From NCBI GenBank assembly GCA_038501195.1, contig JBBPUQ010000007.1, positions 496,001 to 560,000 on the forward strand: a stretch of 64,000 nucleotides of DNA, read 5' to 3'. Below the pieces are notes generated by a model, which was not told where the DNA came from, made no database searches, and saw nothing but the letters and a program-made list of their open reading frames with translations. Below are positions 11,875 through 23,486 of the stretch, in pieces. Position 1 is the first letter of the stretch. Each line of letters opens with the position of its first letter. Made by a program: the position numbers and the translations under genes. Source of the DNA: Nemania diffusa. Its lineage: Eukaryota; Ascomycota; Sordariomycetes; Xylariales; Xylariaceae.

Positions 11875-14137
11875 CCTTGGGGGGAAAAAACCAAGACTGC
11901 TGCTGATGCTGCTTCTGTTTGAAATAGCGCTGTACAACTCCATACGTGTAGACTTTCGGCATCTCGCCTGGAACAAACATGCATCGTGCATCTAGATAGA
12001 TAGGTGTTTCGATCGGTGATCTTCGCGGGGTTGGTTCTATCTTCTGCACGTCTAAACGCCGACGACATGTTTGATATAATCCGATATTTCGGGCGGAATC
12101 ACCCGCTTCCCACGGTTGATTAGCAACCTGCTACAATGGTGACTATGCTCTGACGGCTTGCGCCACTCACCGTCGCCTCCTGAAGAGGAGAGATATCCGG
12201 ACCAACTGCACAAATGAGAGCCGGTCGTAGAGCATCTAACCTTTCGCAAACCCTATCTAACCTGTTGTAAGCCATTTAACCCAGCATACTAAGAGAGATG
12301 GATGCTTGGGTTTAATTGCCCTCCCCTGCTCTTAAAATGTGGCTGGTTTCAAAACTACCTTGTTGCCCTTCTCCTCTCTTTTCTCCTGCATCTCAAACTT
12401 AGTCGGATGATTACGAGCCGACCCAAACTTTGGGGTTTGATTGATTGATAGGCTACCTCACGAGAAGAAAGAGTATGGGCACGTACGTATACACGTTCAA
12501 TAACAACGTACGCTCTACCTATGGCATCTAGGTACTCAACTGAACTTGAACCATCTATGACTACCTACAGTACCTATCCACCAGTGACCAGTATGTATGT
12601 AAGTACCAAGTCTCTAGGCGCCAAGGCCGCTCAGATATATACTATTGTGGGATCGATAGGAGATGCTACCGATAATGTGTGTGACACTTCACACTTTCCC
12701 TAGATAGGATAAGCACAACTGGGGGAACTTCCGACGGCCTTAACTGGTTATGTACGTTAGTGGACTATCTAGTGAGGACTTGGACTAGGTAGGGAAGTCT
12801 AGATAGTACATAGTAAGTATGCCGCGGGCCTTACACCTTAGCATCAACATACGAAGACTACTACACGGTGTTAGTGTAGCTATCCAGTTGAATATCACAC
12901 TACTGTAGACTACCCTAGCGTAGATGGGGTCGTCGATTCTAAACATCTGGTAGTGAACATGGAGATCTCACTGCTAGTGAACTATTAACTAGATCTCTTA
13001 TACCTGCTCTATGTAAGATGATAGGGACTAACACCTAGCCCATGTCACTGTTGGTATGGTATGTAGCAGTGTATGTAGGTATCTGATTACCTCAGCTGCC
13101 AGGCTCCCCAGGAGTCATGCAGAGATCACTTCTCGAATGACAGACCCAGGACACGCGAGGCAAGCGGGTGTAAATACCAACAACACACTGGTCCCGGTCC
13201 GGTGTGTTGGCCAGGGATCAGTTCCCCTCTCCCCTGGCCTTCCCCGACTTACCACCCTCTGCCTTCACCTTGGTATTCGACCAGGGACATTTTAGACGCG
13301 TATTGCGTATTGACCAGCCTCTCCTTCTATCTACCTGCTGCCCCATTCTGCTTTCTCGCTGTCGCATCACTTCCACTTTATACTACGTAGTCTGCATAGC
13401 GTGCCGTCGATCCCCAAGATTTCCCCTTCTCTTAGACGGCGTTCAGAGACGATCAGTGGTCGGTTGTCGATGGCCCCTTGCTACATATCAATAGCCAATC
13501 ATTCTTCCGCCTTACCGACCATAATTCGGGTCTGCTCGGGGGGGCGAACACACGGGCAGGAACATAGGATCACCGTTCAGGTTGAGTAGCGTGTTTCGGT
13601 ACCGTGGTTTCGGTACTACGATCAACTCTCACTTATATCCGCCTTTACCTTACCGTTACGGAATTTAGGATCCTAATAACCTGAAAAGCTCCAGTTGTCT
13701 TGAACGCCTGGGACGATTATAAAGGCGGGGATAGTCAACTCGATCTATCTATATTACGCTGCTACACCTACACACGGTTGGATAAGAGTTACGTGCCGAA
13801 ATCTAACCATAGCGTTCCCCTGTTCTACCAGATTGGTAGCCTCATGCTCAAAAATCCCGTACAAGGTTAGCCGGAGATTAGTATACACCGCCAGACCCTC
13901 TTCACCTAATACACGACCACTAGCATTTGCAGTAGAGCCAAGGTCTAATCGTGGGAGACGGCATACTCCGGTATATGTCCAGTGCATGCCCGATCCGTGG
14001 ATCATCGTCTCGACGGAGTCATAGGAGCAAGGGATTAATCAAGAACTGAGCTCCCTAGCATTCAGGTCCCTTTGTAACCTAGGCTATTGATAAAATCAGC
14101 TGGCGTTGGGTTATTGCACTCGTCCTCTATTGTCAAG

Positions 14138-16355
14138 ATGGTGTACTGCGGAAAGCCCTCGCGGGGCTGTCAAATGTGTAGGACGAGGAGGATCAAGGCA
14201 AGTTGATCATTCGGCTTGGGGCGTCATCGCAGACCAATGTGGACTGACACGTTGGCCTCAACTAGTGTGATGAGATGAAGCCCACATGCAACCAGTGCGC
14301 TAAATCGCGGCGGCAATGCCCAGGCTACAAAGATGACTTCGATCTCGTGTTCCGCAACGAGACGAAAGCTACAGAGCGAAGAGTACAGAGAGCCACCAAG
14401 AAGGCTCTGGGACAGAAGGTCGAGAAACAAAACATATCTCTAAACGATATACCAAGCATGAGCAACACGGTGGGAAAATTGTCGATGGTGCCGTCGGCTA
14501 AGATGTCGATAGAGGAACAGGCGAGCTGCCTCTTCGTCTCGAACTTCGTCCTCATGCCGGTCGACGGGCGCACTGTCGGATACCTGGACTTCGTCCTCCC
14601 GCTCCTCAAAGAAGAAGGCCCAGACAGCCACATCCAGCATGCCTTCAAGGCGTGCTCCCTGGCGTTTCTCAACAACCGTAGAAGGGTAGGGGGTGGTTGT
14701 TGGGATAAGGCACAAACCGAGTACTTGATGGCCCTCGCCAGGACTAACGCGGCGCTCCGGGACACAGAGACACAACAGTCAGACGCGACTTTGGCTGCTG
14801 TTCTCTTATTAGGGATGTTCGAGGTACGCACAAAAAGAGAACCACTCTGCAAGATAAACTAGATAGGCCAAAGTGTGCTTGCTAACTTACAAGTAGGTTA
14901 TCTCGGCAAAGAAGATCGGCTTGTTGAACTGGGGCTCGCACATCGACGGCGCGGTGCAGCTGGTACAGGCCCGAGGGAAGAAGCAGACCAAGACGAAGGT
15001 CGGCCTACAGCTCTTCATCGCGGTCCGAACACTGATGGTAAGCGTCCCTAACCTCCCTCTATCCCTCCCTCCCTCCCTCACAAGTTTCTTGACACCAAAG
15101 AACGACCGCTAACACGCAAACGGCAAGTCCATCAACTGCCTCACGTCCTCCCAAGCCCCCAAGATGGGCGCAGAATGGTGGCTCGACTCGACGCCCTTCA
15201 GCGAGACGGCGACGGCGGTGCAGCGGCTCATGATCAAGACGAGCGAGGTGCGGGCGCGCGCGGCGCACCTGATCGACACCCTGCGCAAGACGCCCGAGGA
15301 CACGGAGCTGATGCTGGACGTGATCCAGCGCGCCAAGGCCGTGGACCACGAGGTCGTCGCCTGGCTCGAGGGCGCGTCGGCGGCCTGGGCGGCCAAGACC
15401 GTCGTGCGCTGGGAGGACAGCGTGCCCCACGGCGGCAGCGACTACGCGCGCGCCGACGTCTTCCCCGGCCGCGTCGACGTGTACTCGGACGTCTGGATCG
15501 GCAGCGTCGCGAACTCGGCGCGCGGCGTGAGGCTTATACTGCACTCTACCATCGTGCGCTGCGCTGCGTGGGTCTGCGCGCCTGTGGACTACCGCACTAC
15601 GCCTGAGTACGCGGCTGCGGCTACGGCGTGCCGGGATGTGATCACTGATATCCTCGCTTCTGTGCCGTATTTCCTCGGCTGGCATCTCACTGCCGGACCT
15701 AAGGACGTGAGGGAGACCACGGGGTTTGGGAACTTCGCTTGTGGGAGAGAGGACAGTGCTAAGGGTCTTGCGGGATACCTTGTTACTTGGCCGCTTACGC
15801 TTGTGTTGTCGCAGGATTATGCTACGGATGCGCAGCGTGCTTGGGTTTTAGGACGGCTGCAGAAGATTGGAGGCGAGCTGGGCGTTAGGTATGCGCTTGC
15901 TATGTGCCAGGTAAGTCACTTAACTTATTCCTCCCCCTATTCATCCTCCTATTCCTCATCCCCCTTTACTTCTCTACACACGAACCGAACCCAACCCAAC
16001 CCAGCCCGCTTATATCTCGTCTAATACCCCCCAACTCTCAACACGAAGGAGCCCTTCCCACTAACCCGCCACCTCCCAGCTCCAATGGCGCGTCCCGTCC
16101 CTGCTGATCCGCCGCGACGTGATCATGGCCCCCAACGCGGCGATAAGCGGGCACGGCGGCTGCTCCGACAAGGCCGGGGGCGCGGCGCGGCGGGCGCCCC
16201 CCGGGAGCGGCTACGCGCTGAACCCGCAGCAGCAGTGGGAGGCCATGCAGAAGCTCAAGGTCGACCGCGGCAAGGCCGAGCTCATCGAGCGGCTCACGCG
16301 GAACGCGGCCGACGAGGGCACGCAGCGGGCCGCGCAGAAGTGGCTTAAGATATGA
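14138..16355 (+). CDS. Zn2Cys6 fungal transcription factor, Fungal_trans_2-like
   Basis: Likely DNA-binding regulator. Exons 14138-14197, 14266-14823, 14897-15037, 15128-15910, 16080-16355 give 605 aa. The first exon encodes only 20 residues (MVYCGKPSRGCQMCRTRRIK); joined to exon 2 it makes a complete binuclear cluster with Cys11, Cys14, Cys21, Cys28, Cys31 and Cys38 at the standard C-x2-C-x6-C-x6-C-x2-C-x6-C spacing. Intron 1 has a GC donor (GCAAGT) and an AG acceptor, and no GT donor gives the cluster. The remaining 550 residues are mostly helical and fit the Fungal_trans_2 (PF11951) middle region. Exon 4 is GC-rich and long wrong-frame ORFs there are shadows. A very long upstream non-coding region precedes it. 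The target pathway cannot be read from context. Confidence 0.88.
14198..14265 (+). other. GC-AG intron within the zinc-cluster codons
   Basis: 68-nt intron: donor GCAAGT after AAG (Lys20), branch-like CTGAC near 14243, acceptor ACTAG. Removal joins Lys20 to Cys21 in frame and completes the Zn2Cys6 motif. Confidence 0.85.
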
Positions 16356-17714
16356 ATGGATGAGAAGCAGGGAAACAAAAGGGGGAGGGAAGGAGACGGA
16401 AATGAGCGACGACCTCCCGGACTATGCAGACCTCCTGGGGATTAAATGGAGCTTCGTGACATGTGGCTTGTTGATGGGGTAGTCTTCCTTATGGAGGACA
16501 TCTAGTTCTGTTCGGGATAATGATACCTAGGGACTGCTATTAGCTACCTTAGTAGTCAACAACTTATACGTCCAACACCACTCAGGTAACGACGAGGACC
16601 GGCAGCCATGTACATTTACCTATCTATATATCTAACAACGAACCAACATACTTCTTACCTCGTCCAAGGATTCGCAAGACAAAGAAAACCGAAAAAAAAA
16701 GAAAAAAGAAAAAAAAGCCAGAACGGCCGGGCCGTTGATGTCATCACGAGAAATCCCATATACATACTTACCTCGCTATCGGCTACCGACTTTGCTAAGT
16801 TATTTCTCTAGGGGCTGCCAGGTGTGCATAGGCATTGTGAATTCGAAGGGAACGGACATGAGGTTTGGTGTACATATGTCAAGCTGGGATATTTCTACAT
16901 ACATAGTCACCTATGAGGCCGTTATGCGCATAGGATACATAATGAATGAACTTAATTTTTTTCCTCAGCTGGAGTGCCTTATAGCTATTTATTTATTTAC
17001 GAGGCTTGAATCCCACTGCGTAGGGTGTTTGAGGTCAAGGGTAGGGTGAGATGTAATTATACTTTAAGGGCATCGTATAATCCTTGTATACGCCGACTGC
17101 GACCACATCGCAACGCTGTTATTACGTTGTCAGCAACAGCGGTATATATAGTCCGCCACATATGAAATGTTCATTTAAAACCCATAAGCGTGATGCTGGT
17201 GTTCTGGCAGCTTCGTCATAACATCCCCTTAAACCACCCATGCGGTTCCCAGTCAGATGACACTACGCGTTGAAATCCTCTCATTGCGATTAGATGGAGC
17301 TAATGCCAAAGTCAGATCAGAGTAGCTAGGTAATGTAACCCAATGAACCTGGCTACCATTCGATATATTACCTAAGAAAAAGGCGAATATCACCCCTAAC
17401 GCCGGGTCCTTATAAACTCGCCTGGAAGCCGGCCATTTCGACGGATTCGTCGACCTATCGACGCCTGTTCCCGCGCCCCTAGTATAATACACGAAAAGAA
17501 AAATCGTCATCGTGAGGGCGTGGGAAGATGATTCCAGGCGACTGAAACCAATCATCCAGAGGTGCGCCTGAAGATCAGTGCTTGTCTTAGGCGAGCAGCC
17601 CCGCCCTAGCACCCCTACGGAATCGGCGCCTCTCCTCTCCCGTCCTGTCTCGTCTTGTCTCATCCCCCCAGCAGACCGCGTATTTCTCTCTTTCCTTCTC
17701 TGCAAGCATCGCCC
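16356..17714. other. Convergent intergenic region
   Basis: Lies between the 3' ends of the Zn2Cys6 gene and the small membrane-protein gene, so it should hold two 3' UTRs. It includes an A-rich stretch near 16690-16720. A 150-codon minus-strand ORF at 17253-17705 has no protein character. Confidence 0.45.
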
Positions 17715-18147
17715 TCATTTCCGCTTGGCGGCCTTCTTGTCGCTCGTGGCGGCGGACCCGGCGTTCCAGGCCTTGACGACCCAGGACTGCGTGGCGTCGA
17801 CGTAGCGCTCGTTCTCGACGTGCTTGACGCCGACCTTCATGCCGTCCTTGGTGAAGACGACGTTGTGCGAGGCGAAGCTGTTCTCGGCGTTGGCGCGGAT
17901 CTTGGTCGCGCCCACGTACACGTGGTAGCACACGAAGCCGACGCCGGCTACCACGAGGAGCAGGATTAGGAGCGGGAGGAGCTTGCTGTTGGGTGGGAAG
18001 AAGGGGGCGCGTTAGCACAGATAGGTGGTTGGACACGTGCGCGAAGGGGGGGTGCGCTTGCGCGGGGTAGAATGGTGCTTGGGTATTGGTTGCGCGAGGC
18101 GTCGCGATGGGGAAGGGATATACGCACCCGACGATTGAGCCGGCCAT
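17715..18147 (-). CDS. Small single-pass membrane protein, unknown function
   Basis: Two exons, 18147-18128 (20 nt) and 17985-17715, give 96 aa. The start MAGSIVG is in the tiny first exon; the joined Gly codon (GG+C) leads straight into a hydrophobic helix of about 20 residues (KLLPLLILLLVVAGVGFV), followed by a basic-acidic soluble tail of about 65 residues ending in Lys/Arg (KKAAKRK). Reading frame, GC-rich third positions and consistent splice phase argue that it is real. I do not recognise a named family; it resembles short tail-anchored or signal-anchor proteins. The 142-nt intron has canonical ends (GTGCGT, CAACAG). Convergent with the Zn2Cys6 gene. Confidence 0.7.
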
Positions 18148-20513
18148 GGTTGCGATGGTCTTCGAGTTGCGGTTCTTGAAAACGAGTGGAAGCGTAGAGG
18201 GTGGACTAGAGACTAGATTGGCGGTATTGAGATCTTGGCGATCTGGGGGCGGGTTGGGTAGACTAGATAAAAGCTTGGACTATTTAAGGAGTGATCTAGG
18301 ACGTGTATTGTAGTGGATGTAGGCTGGCTGGCTTTTGCGATGCAGCGAACGACAATGTTTCTATGTCGGTTCGAGCAAACCACGAGGAATTACACAAGCG
18401 CAGTTTAGAAGACTTTCTTCGAATTGTGGGAAATAAAAGATGGGACAGGAACCTATGTAGGTGAGTACACAGAGGGAGAGAGGTAGGTATAATAGGTAGG
18501 TACCTAACTATACTAGAGTGGGTAGGAGGTATCTTGAATATCGCAAACGTATTTATTTATACTTGTTGCAATCCTGAGAAATGATATACCTACAAGGTCT
18601 ACTAGGTATAGGTAGGTAAGGTAAGTATGTACCTACATAGGTAGGTAGGGTCGATGCAAAGGGCTGCCTCCCGGTATCCCATCCGGCATCTGGTGACCGA
18701 CCTATCTACATACATATGTAGGCTATGCTTGGAGAATACTACAGTGCTGTATACCTACATGCTGTAGCGGGACACCACTAGTACTGTAGGTATAGATGAG
18801 GAATCGCTTAATTGGTCTCGTGTGGCGTCAGCTAGTCTGAGTTGAAAGCGGAAATGAGTTCAGTTGCGTACAGCGAGGGCTCCTGAACCTGTCAGTAGCT
18901 GAACTATAGATGTTTAAACATGAAACGTTCTTAAAGAGGGACTGCAAGGTATTGTACGTATGTGTGTATGTAAGTAGGTATGCTAAAATGGGAAAATAAT
19001 CCAGGGTCATACTGCCTTTAGTCTAGATAGTGGATGCCGAAAGCCGCCAAATGCCCCTCTCAGTACGAATGCATACGTACCATATACAATACCTAATGGC
19101 ACGTGAACGCGGAAATGCCAACCTACCTAGGTAATTAATCATTCGCCGTCTTGTACGAAGAGAGGATTCATGATAAATATATGTAGCGCAGTGCGACACG
19201 GGCGCATTAGTTAGTTGGGCAATTGACAAATTGCATTTTATAAAGGTATGCAGAGCGAAACTCTCTACCCCCTACAATATCAGCTTCTTCTCTCGCAGCC
19301 AGAAAACCCCTTGATAATTCCCTCTTCTGGTAACTATATTATACTGTGTGGAATACGTCGTAAACCCACTTGAGCTGTTCCTTGTTCGAGCAGCATCATG
19401 TAACGCTGCTACGCAGACTGTGAAGCTCCCATGCGAGTGTATCTTGACTACGCTGTGTAATGTCACCTACTAAAGAAGCTTCAGCTCACCTAGGCTGGTC
19501 TGATTTCTTGGAAATGTTTCATCAAAAGAGAATAGTGGATTGATTACGTTGTGCATACAACATTATTCAGGGAATAATTAACATTTATAATAACTAGGAG
19601 GAGTTATTATTTAAATGTGATATACTCTTCTGCTCATGGGTGTATGTTACCTATTGCCTCTGTAAATCATATAAGTAGAGAGCATGCAGCTAGGAAAGAT
19701 TTCTACCGAATTTCTAACTTGGTATGCTCCTTAAATCTAGTATACCTAGTGCTCTTATGCAACAATAATAATCACCATGTTCGTATTAGTACACACATTT
19801 TATTCTATTTTTATATGTAAATGAGTTCGTAGTTGCACGTAGCAGCAGCGCTGTTTGCGACTTTTAGGGGCAAATCATTAACGGGCATTTTGGTGTAAGG
19901 CAAGAAGACAGCTGTACTCCGTACAAGCTCGAGCGGGGTCCCGATCCTACTATTAAGTTTCCCATCTTTCAGGTGGTGGGGTTGAAGCTAGGACCACAGC
20001 CAGAATGAGGCTCGGGTGGGTGGATAACGTCAAAGAAGCCAGAATAGACCAATCAGATACCGAGCTGAGGGTCACCACCACTTGATCTGGAGTTGTGGGC
20101 AACGACGACTCTACATGTCGGTACAAGAAGACATCTCGGTTAGACCAACGGCGCTCGAGTATCTACCTCTGTCTATATCACCGTGACTATGATGATTTGA
20201 TTGTATGATATCTCAGCACGACTACCGCCTATTCTTCTTACAGAGACCTTGTGAGCCCTGCCGTGCACTCGGTCCATGTGCTGCAGCTGTTAAATTACAG
20301 CCTATCCTGTCACCGCCGATTTTCAAAACGTGGCCTCGAGTCGAATCCTCCGCCCTGCCTTCTTAGGCGCCCATTCCGCATTCCACCCGCGCCCCAGCTA
20401 TTTAGAACCCACCATCCAACAGTTTTTGTTTACTGTCGCATTACCATCGCAGGCAAATCATTGGACTGCGCACGAACGAGACTCCCTCTGCAATCCCTTG
20501 CGCACTCGCCAAG
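18148..20513. promoter_or_regulatory. Divergent intergenic region upstream of SEC24
   Basis: A 2.4-kb gap between two outward-pointing genes. It is rich in TAGG/CCTA runs on the left and becomes pyrimidine-rich near the SEC24 start, as expected for a leader. No convincing ORF. Confidence 0.45.
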
Positions 20514-23486
20514 ATGGCTGCCCCCCACGATGAACAGGGCCAGTATCCGCCGCAGGAGTATGCCCACGAAGCGCAATACGGCGGCTATGAAGGCCAAGCA
20601 GGGTCCCCGCCTCCCCAGCCTGGCCATGTAGATGGTGGCAAGAAGAAGAAGAGAGGCTATGCCACCCAGGCCTTCGAGTTCGGGAGCGGCGCGAATGCCG
20701 GTGCCACTGGGGCCCCGACGCCAGGAGGCATGCCCCCGATGCCTGGCACTCCAGGTTTCGCCGGCGCACAACAACCTTCTCCAGGCTACGGCGGGTATCC
20801 CGCGCCGAGCTACGATCAAGGAGGCTACGGTGCTCCCGCGCCCGCTCCTTATGATGCTCAGCAGCCCGGCGCTCCTGCACAGCCTGCAGCAGCCGGATAT
20901 CAAGCCCCCTCATCTTACTATCCCGGCGCCGGTGGGTTGGGTCCCCTCACACAGAACATGGCCGGCTTGAGCATGGGAGGCCCCCAGCAACCTGCCGCTC
21001 CGCAACAACAGCAGCAGCAGCAGGCAGCCCAGCAGCCGCCTCGTCTCGCCCTGAACCAGCTCTACCCCACAGACCTGCTGAATCAACCCTTCAACGTCTC
21101 CGAATTGGATTTGCCACCACCTCCTTGCATCCTCCCTCCTAATGTATGTATCTATGATTCTCTGCTTGCGCTACTGCCTCCAAGCTAACAATCGTTTCCA
21201 GGCCAGCGTCACTCAATCACCTAATGCGAACTGCCCACCCAAGTACATCCGATCCACTCTAAATGCTGTTCCTACCACACATTCCTTGTTGAAGAAGTCC
21301 AAGCTTCCCTTGGCTCTCGTCATTCAGCCATATGCGTCCCTCCATGATATTGATGACAACGTGCCCGTCGTTCAGGACCAAGTCATTGCGCGCTGCCGGA
21401 GATGCAGGACATACATTAACCCTTATGTTACCTTTTTGGACCAGGGACATCGTTGGCGATGCAACATGTGTAACCTCACCAACGACGTGCCACAAGCGTT
21501 CGACTGGGATGCCGCCACACAGAAGAGCGTCAACCGGTGGGACAGGTACGAGCTGAATCACTCCGTCGTTGAATTCATCGCTCCACAGGAGTACATGGTC
21601 CGGCCTCCTCAGCCCCTCGTTTATCTCTTCCTCTTTGATGTCAGCTACGCTGCTGTATCGACTGGACTACTCGCCACAAGCGCTCGAACCATTCTCGATA
21701 GTCTGAGCAGGATACCCAATGCCGATCGCCGCACTCGGCTCGGATTCATCGCCTTCGACTCGAGCCTGCACTACTTTTCCGTTCCTAAGGATGATGATGA
21801 AAATGGAGAGACGAGTATGTTGGTCGTGAGCGACCTTGAAGAGCCCTTCTTGCCGATGCCTCATGACCTCTTAGTTCCTCTGACCGAAAGTCGGCAGAGC
21901 ATTGAGAATTTCCTGACCAAACTGCCCCAGATGTTCCAGAATAACCAGAGCAATGGTTCTTGCTTAGGATCTGCCCTCAGAGCCGGCCATCAGTTGATAT
22001 CTCCCCTGGGTGGAAAGATCGTCGCTTTAAGTGCGTCTCTGCCCAACATGGGGACCGGAAAGCTGGAAATGCGAGAAGATAAAAAACTTCTCGGCACATC
22101 CAAAGAGAGCGGTCTTTTGCAAACCGCCAACAGCTTTTACAAGTCTTTTGCCGTCGAGTGCTCGAAGAACCAGGTTTCCATAGATATGTTCCTGTTCTCT
22201 TCGCAATATCAAGACGTCGCCTCCTTGAGTAACTTGCCTCGGTATACCGGTGGGCAGACTTGGTTCTACCCTGGGTTCAATGCCGGCCGAGCTGAAGATG
22301 CTATCAAGTTTGCTTCCGAGTTTAGCGACTATTTATCTTCCGAAATTGGTCTAGAGGCTGTTCTGAGAGTCCGTGCCTCGACTGGTCTGCGCATGAGTAC
22401 GTTCTACGGCAACTTTTTCAACAGATCTTCGGACCTCTGCGCATTTCCGGCTTTCCCCCGTGACCAATGCTATGTGGTGGAAGTGGCCATTGACGAGAGC
22501 CTACAAAAGCAATTCATCTGCCTCCAGGCTGGTGTTCTGTACACAAATTGCAATGGAGAGCGGCGCATTCGTGTCATGACCTTGTCACTCCCCACAACGA
22601 CTAATATAGCGGACATATACGCTTCGGCCGACCAGTGTGCTATTACCACATACTTCAGTCACAAGGCAGTGGAGCGAGCCCTAGGTAGTGGTCTTGATGC
22701 CGCAAGGGATGCTCTGCAAGGCAAGATCATTGAGCTTCTACAAACTTTCAAAAAGGAATTGGGTGGTGGAAGCATGGGTGGCGGTGGTCTACAATTCCCT
22801 GCCAACTTGCGTGGCTTGCCTGTGTTATTTTTGGGTTTGATGAAGAACGTCGGCCTACGCCGTTCTGCACAGATCCCATCCGATCTTAGGTCGGCAGCAC
22901 TATGCCTGCTGTCCACGTTACCTCTGCCGCTACTCATCCAATATATATACCCCCGGCTATACTCGCTGCACGATATGCCCGACAACGCAGGCGTGCCGGA
23001 TCCGGAGACCAGCCAAATTGTGCTACCGCCACCGTTGAATCTATCTTCAGAGCGGTTTGTGTCCTATGGGTTGTATCTTATCGACGACGGCCAGACACAG
23101 TTCATATGGGTTGGGCGGGACGCGGTGCCACAGTTGCTGACAGATGTCTTTGGAGTGCAAGATCGGTCCCAGCTCCGCGTGGGGAAGAGTACGATACCAG
23201 AATTAGACAACGACTTTAACGAGCGGGTGCGGGCGGTGATCCAGAAGAGCAGGGATCACCTATCCCGGGGTGTCGGTAGCGTTACCGTGCCTCACCTGTA
23301 TATTATCCGGGAAGATGGCGAACCGAGTCTGAAGTTGTGGGCACAGACACTACTAGTAGAAGATCGTGCCGATCAAGCCATGAGCCTAGCTCAATGGATG
23401 GGTTCCTTAAGAGAAAAGGTAAGTTAAGCTATCTCACCGGCATCATAGTCTGGATGCTAAAGTCTCGCCTGCAGGTTGTGCAATAG
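20514..23486 (+). CDS. SEC24: COPII coat protein SEC24
   Basis: Cargo-selecting subunit of the inner COPII coat, acting with Sec23 and Sar1 at ER exit sites. Exons 20514-21143, 21202-23418 and 23475-23486 give 952 aa. The first 210 residues are a low-complexity Pro/Gly/Gln/Tyr-rich region with a poly-Gln run near 170. The zinc finger is visible as Cys275/Cys278 and Cys297/Cys300, followed by the trunk ([13 protein letters not shown]), beta-barrel/helical region and a gelsolin-like C-terminal part ([15 protein letters not shown]). The last exon is only 12 nt and encodes V-V-Q-stop; without splicing the protein would end K-V-S. Length and domain order are normal. Upstream of the MAP kinase, same strand. 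Confidence 0.95.

Larger units (their letters stand above)
8535..14137. other. 5.6-kb gene-free region upstream of the Zn2Cys6 regulator
   Basis: No ORF above 112 codons and none with recognisable protein character. The stretch contains many short TAGG/CCTA and GTAT runs, a 7-bp tandem repeat near 11464 and a CTAC microsatellite near 11851. Base composition is mixed, not strongly AT-rich, so a recently decayed transposon is not obvious. It could hold long regulatory DNA for the regulator at 14138 or non-coding transcripts. Confidence 0.5.

Noticed and set aside
15059..15685. Minus-strand 208-codon ORF opposite the Zn2Cys6 gene
   Set aside because: Arg/His/Val-rich shadow of the GC-rich exon 4; no fold-like pattern.
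17253..17705. Minus-strand 150-codon ORF next to the small membrane gene
   Set aside because: Lies in its probable 3' UTR; no conserved-looking segments.
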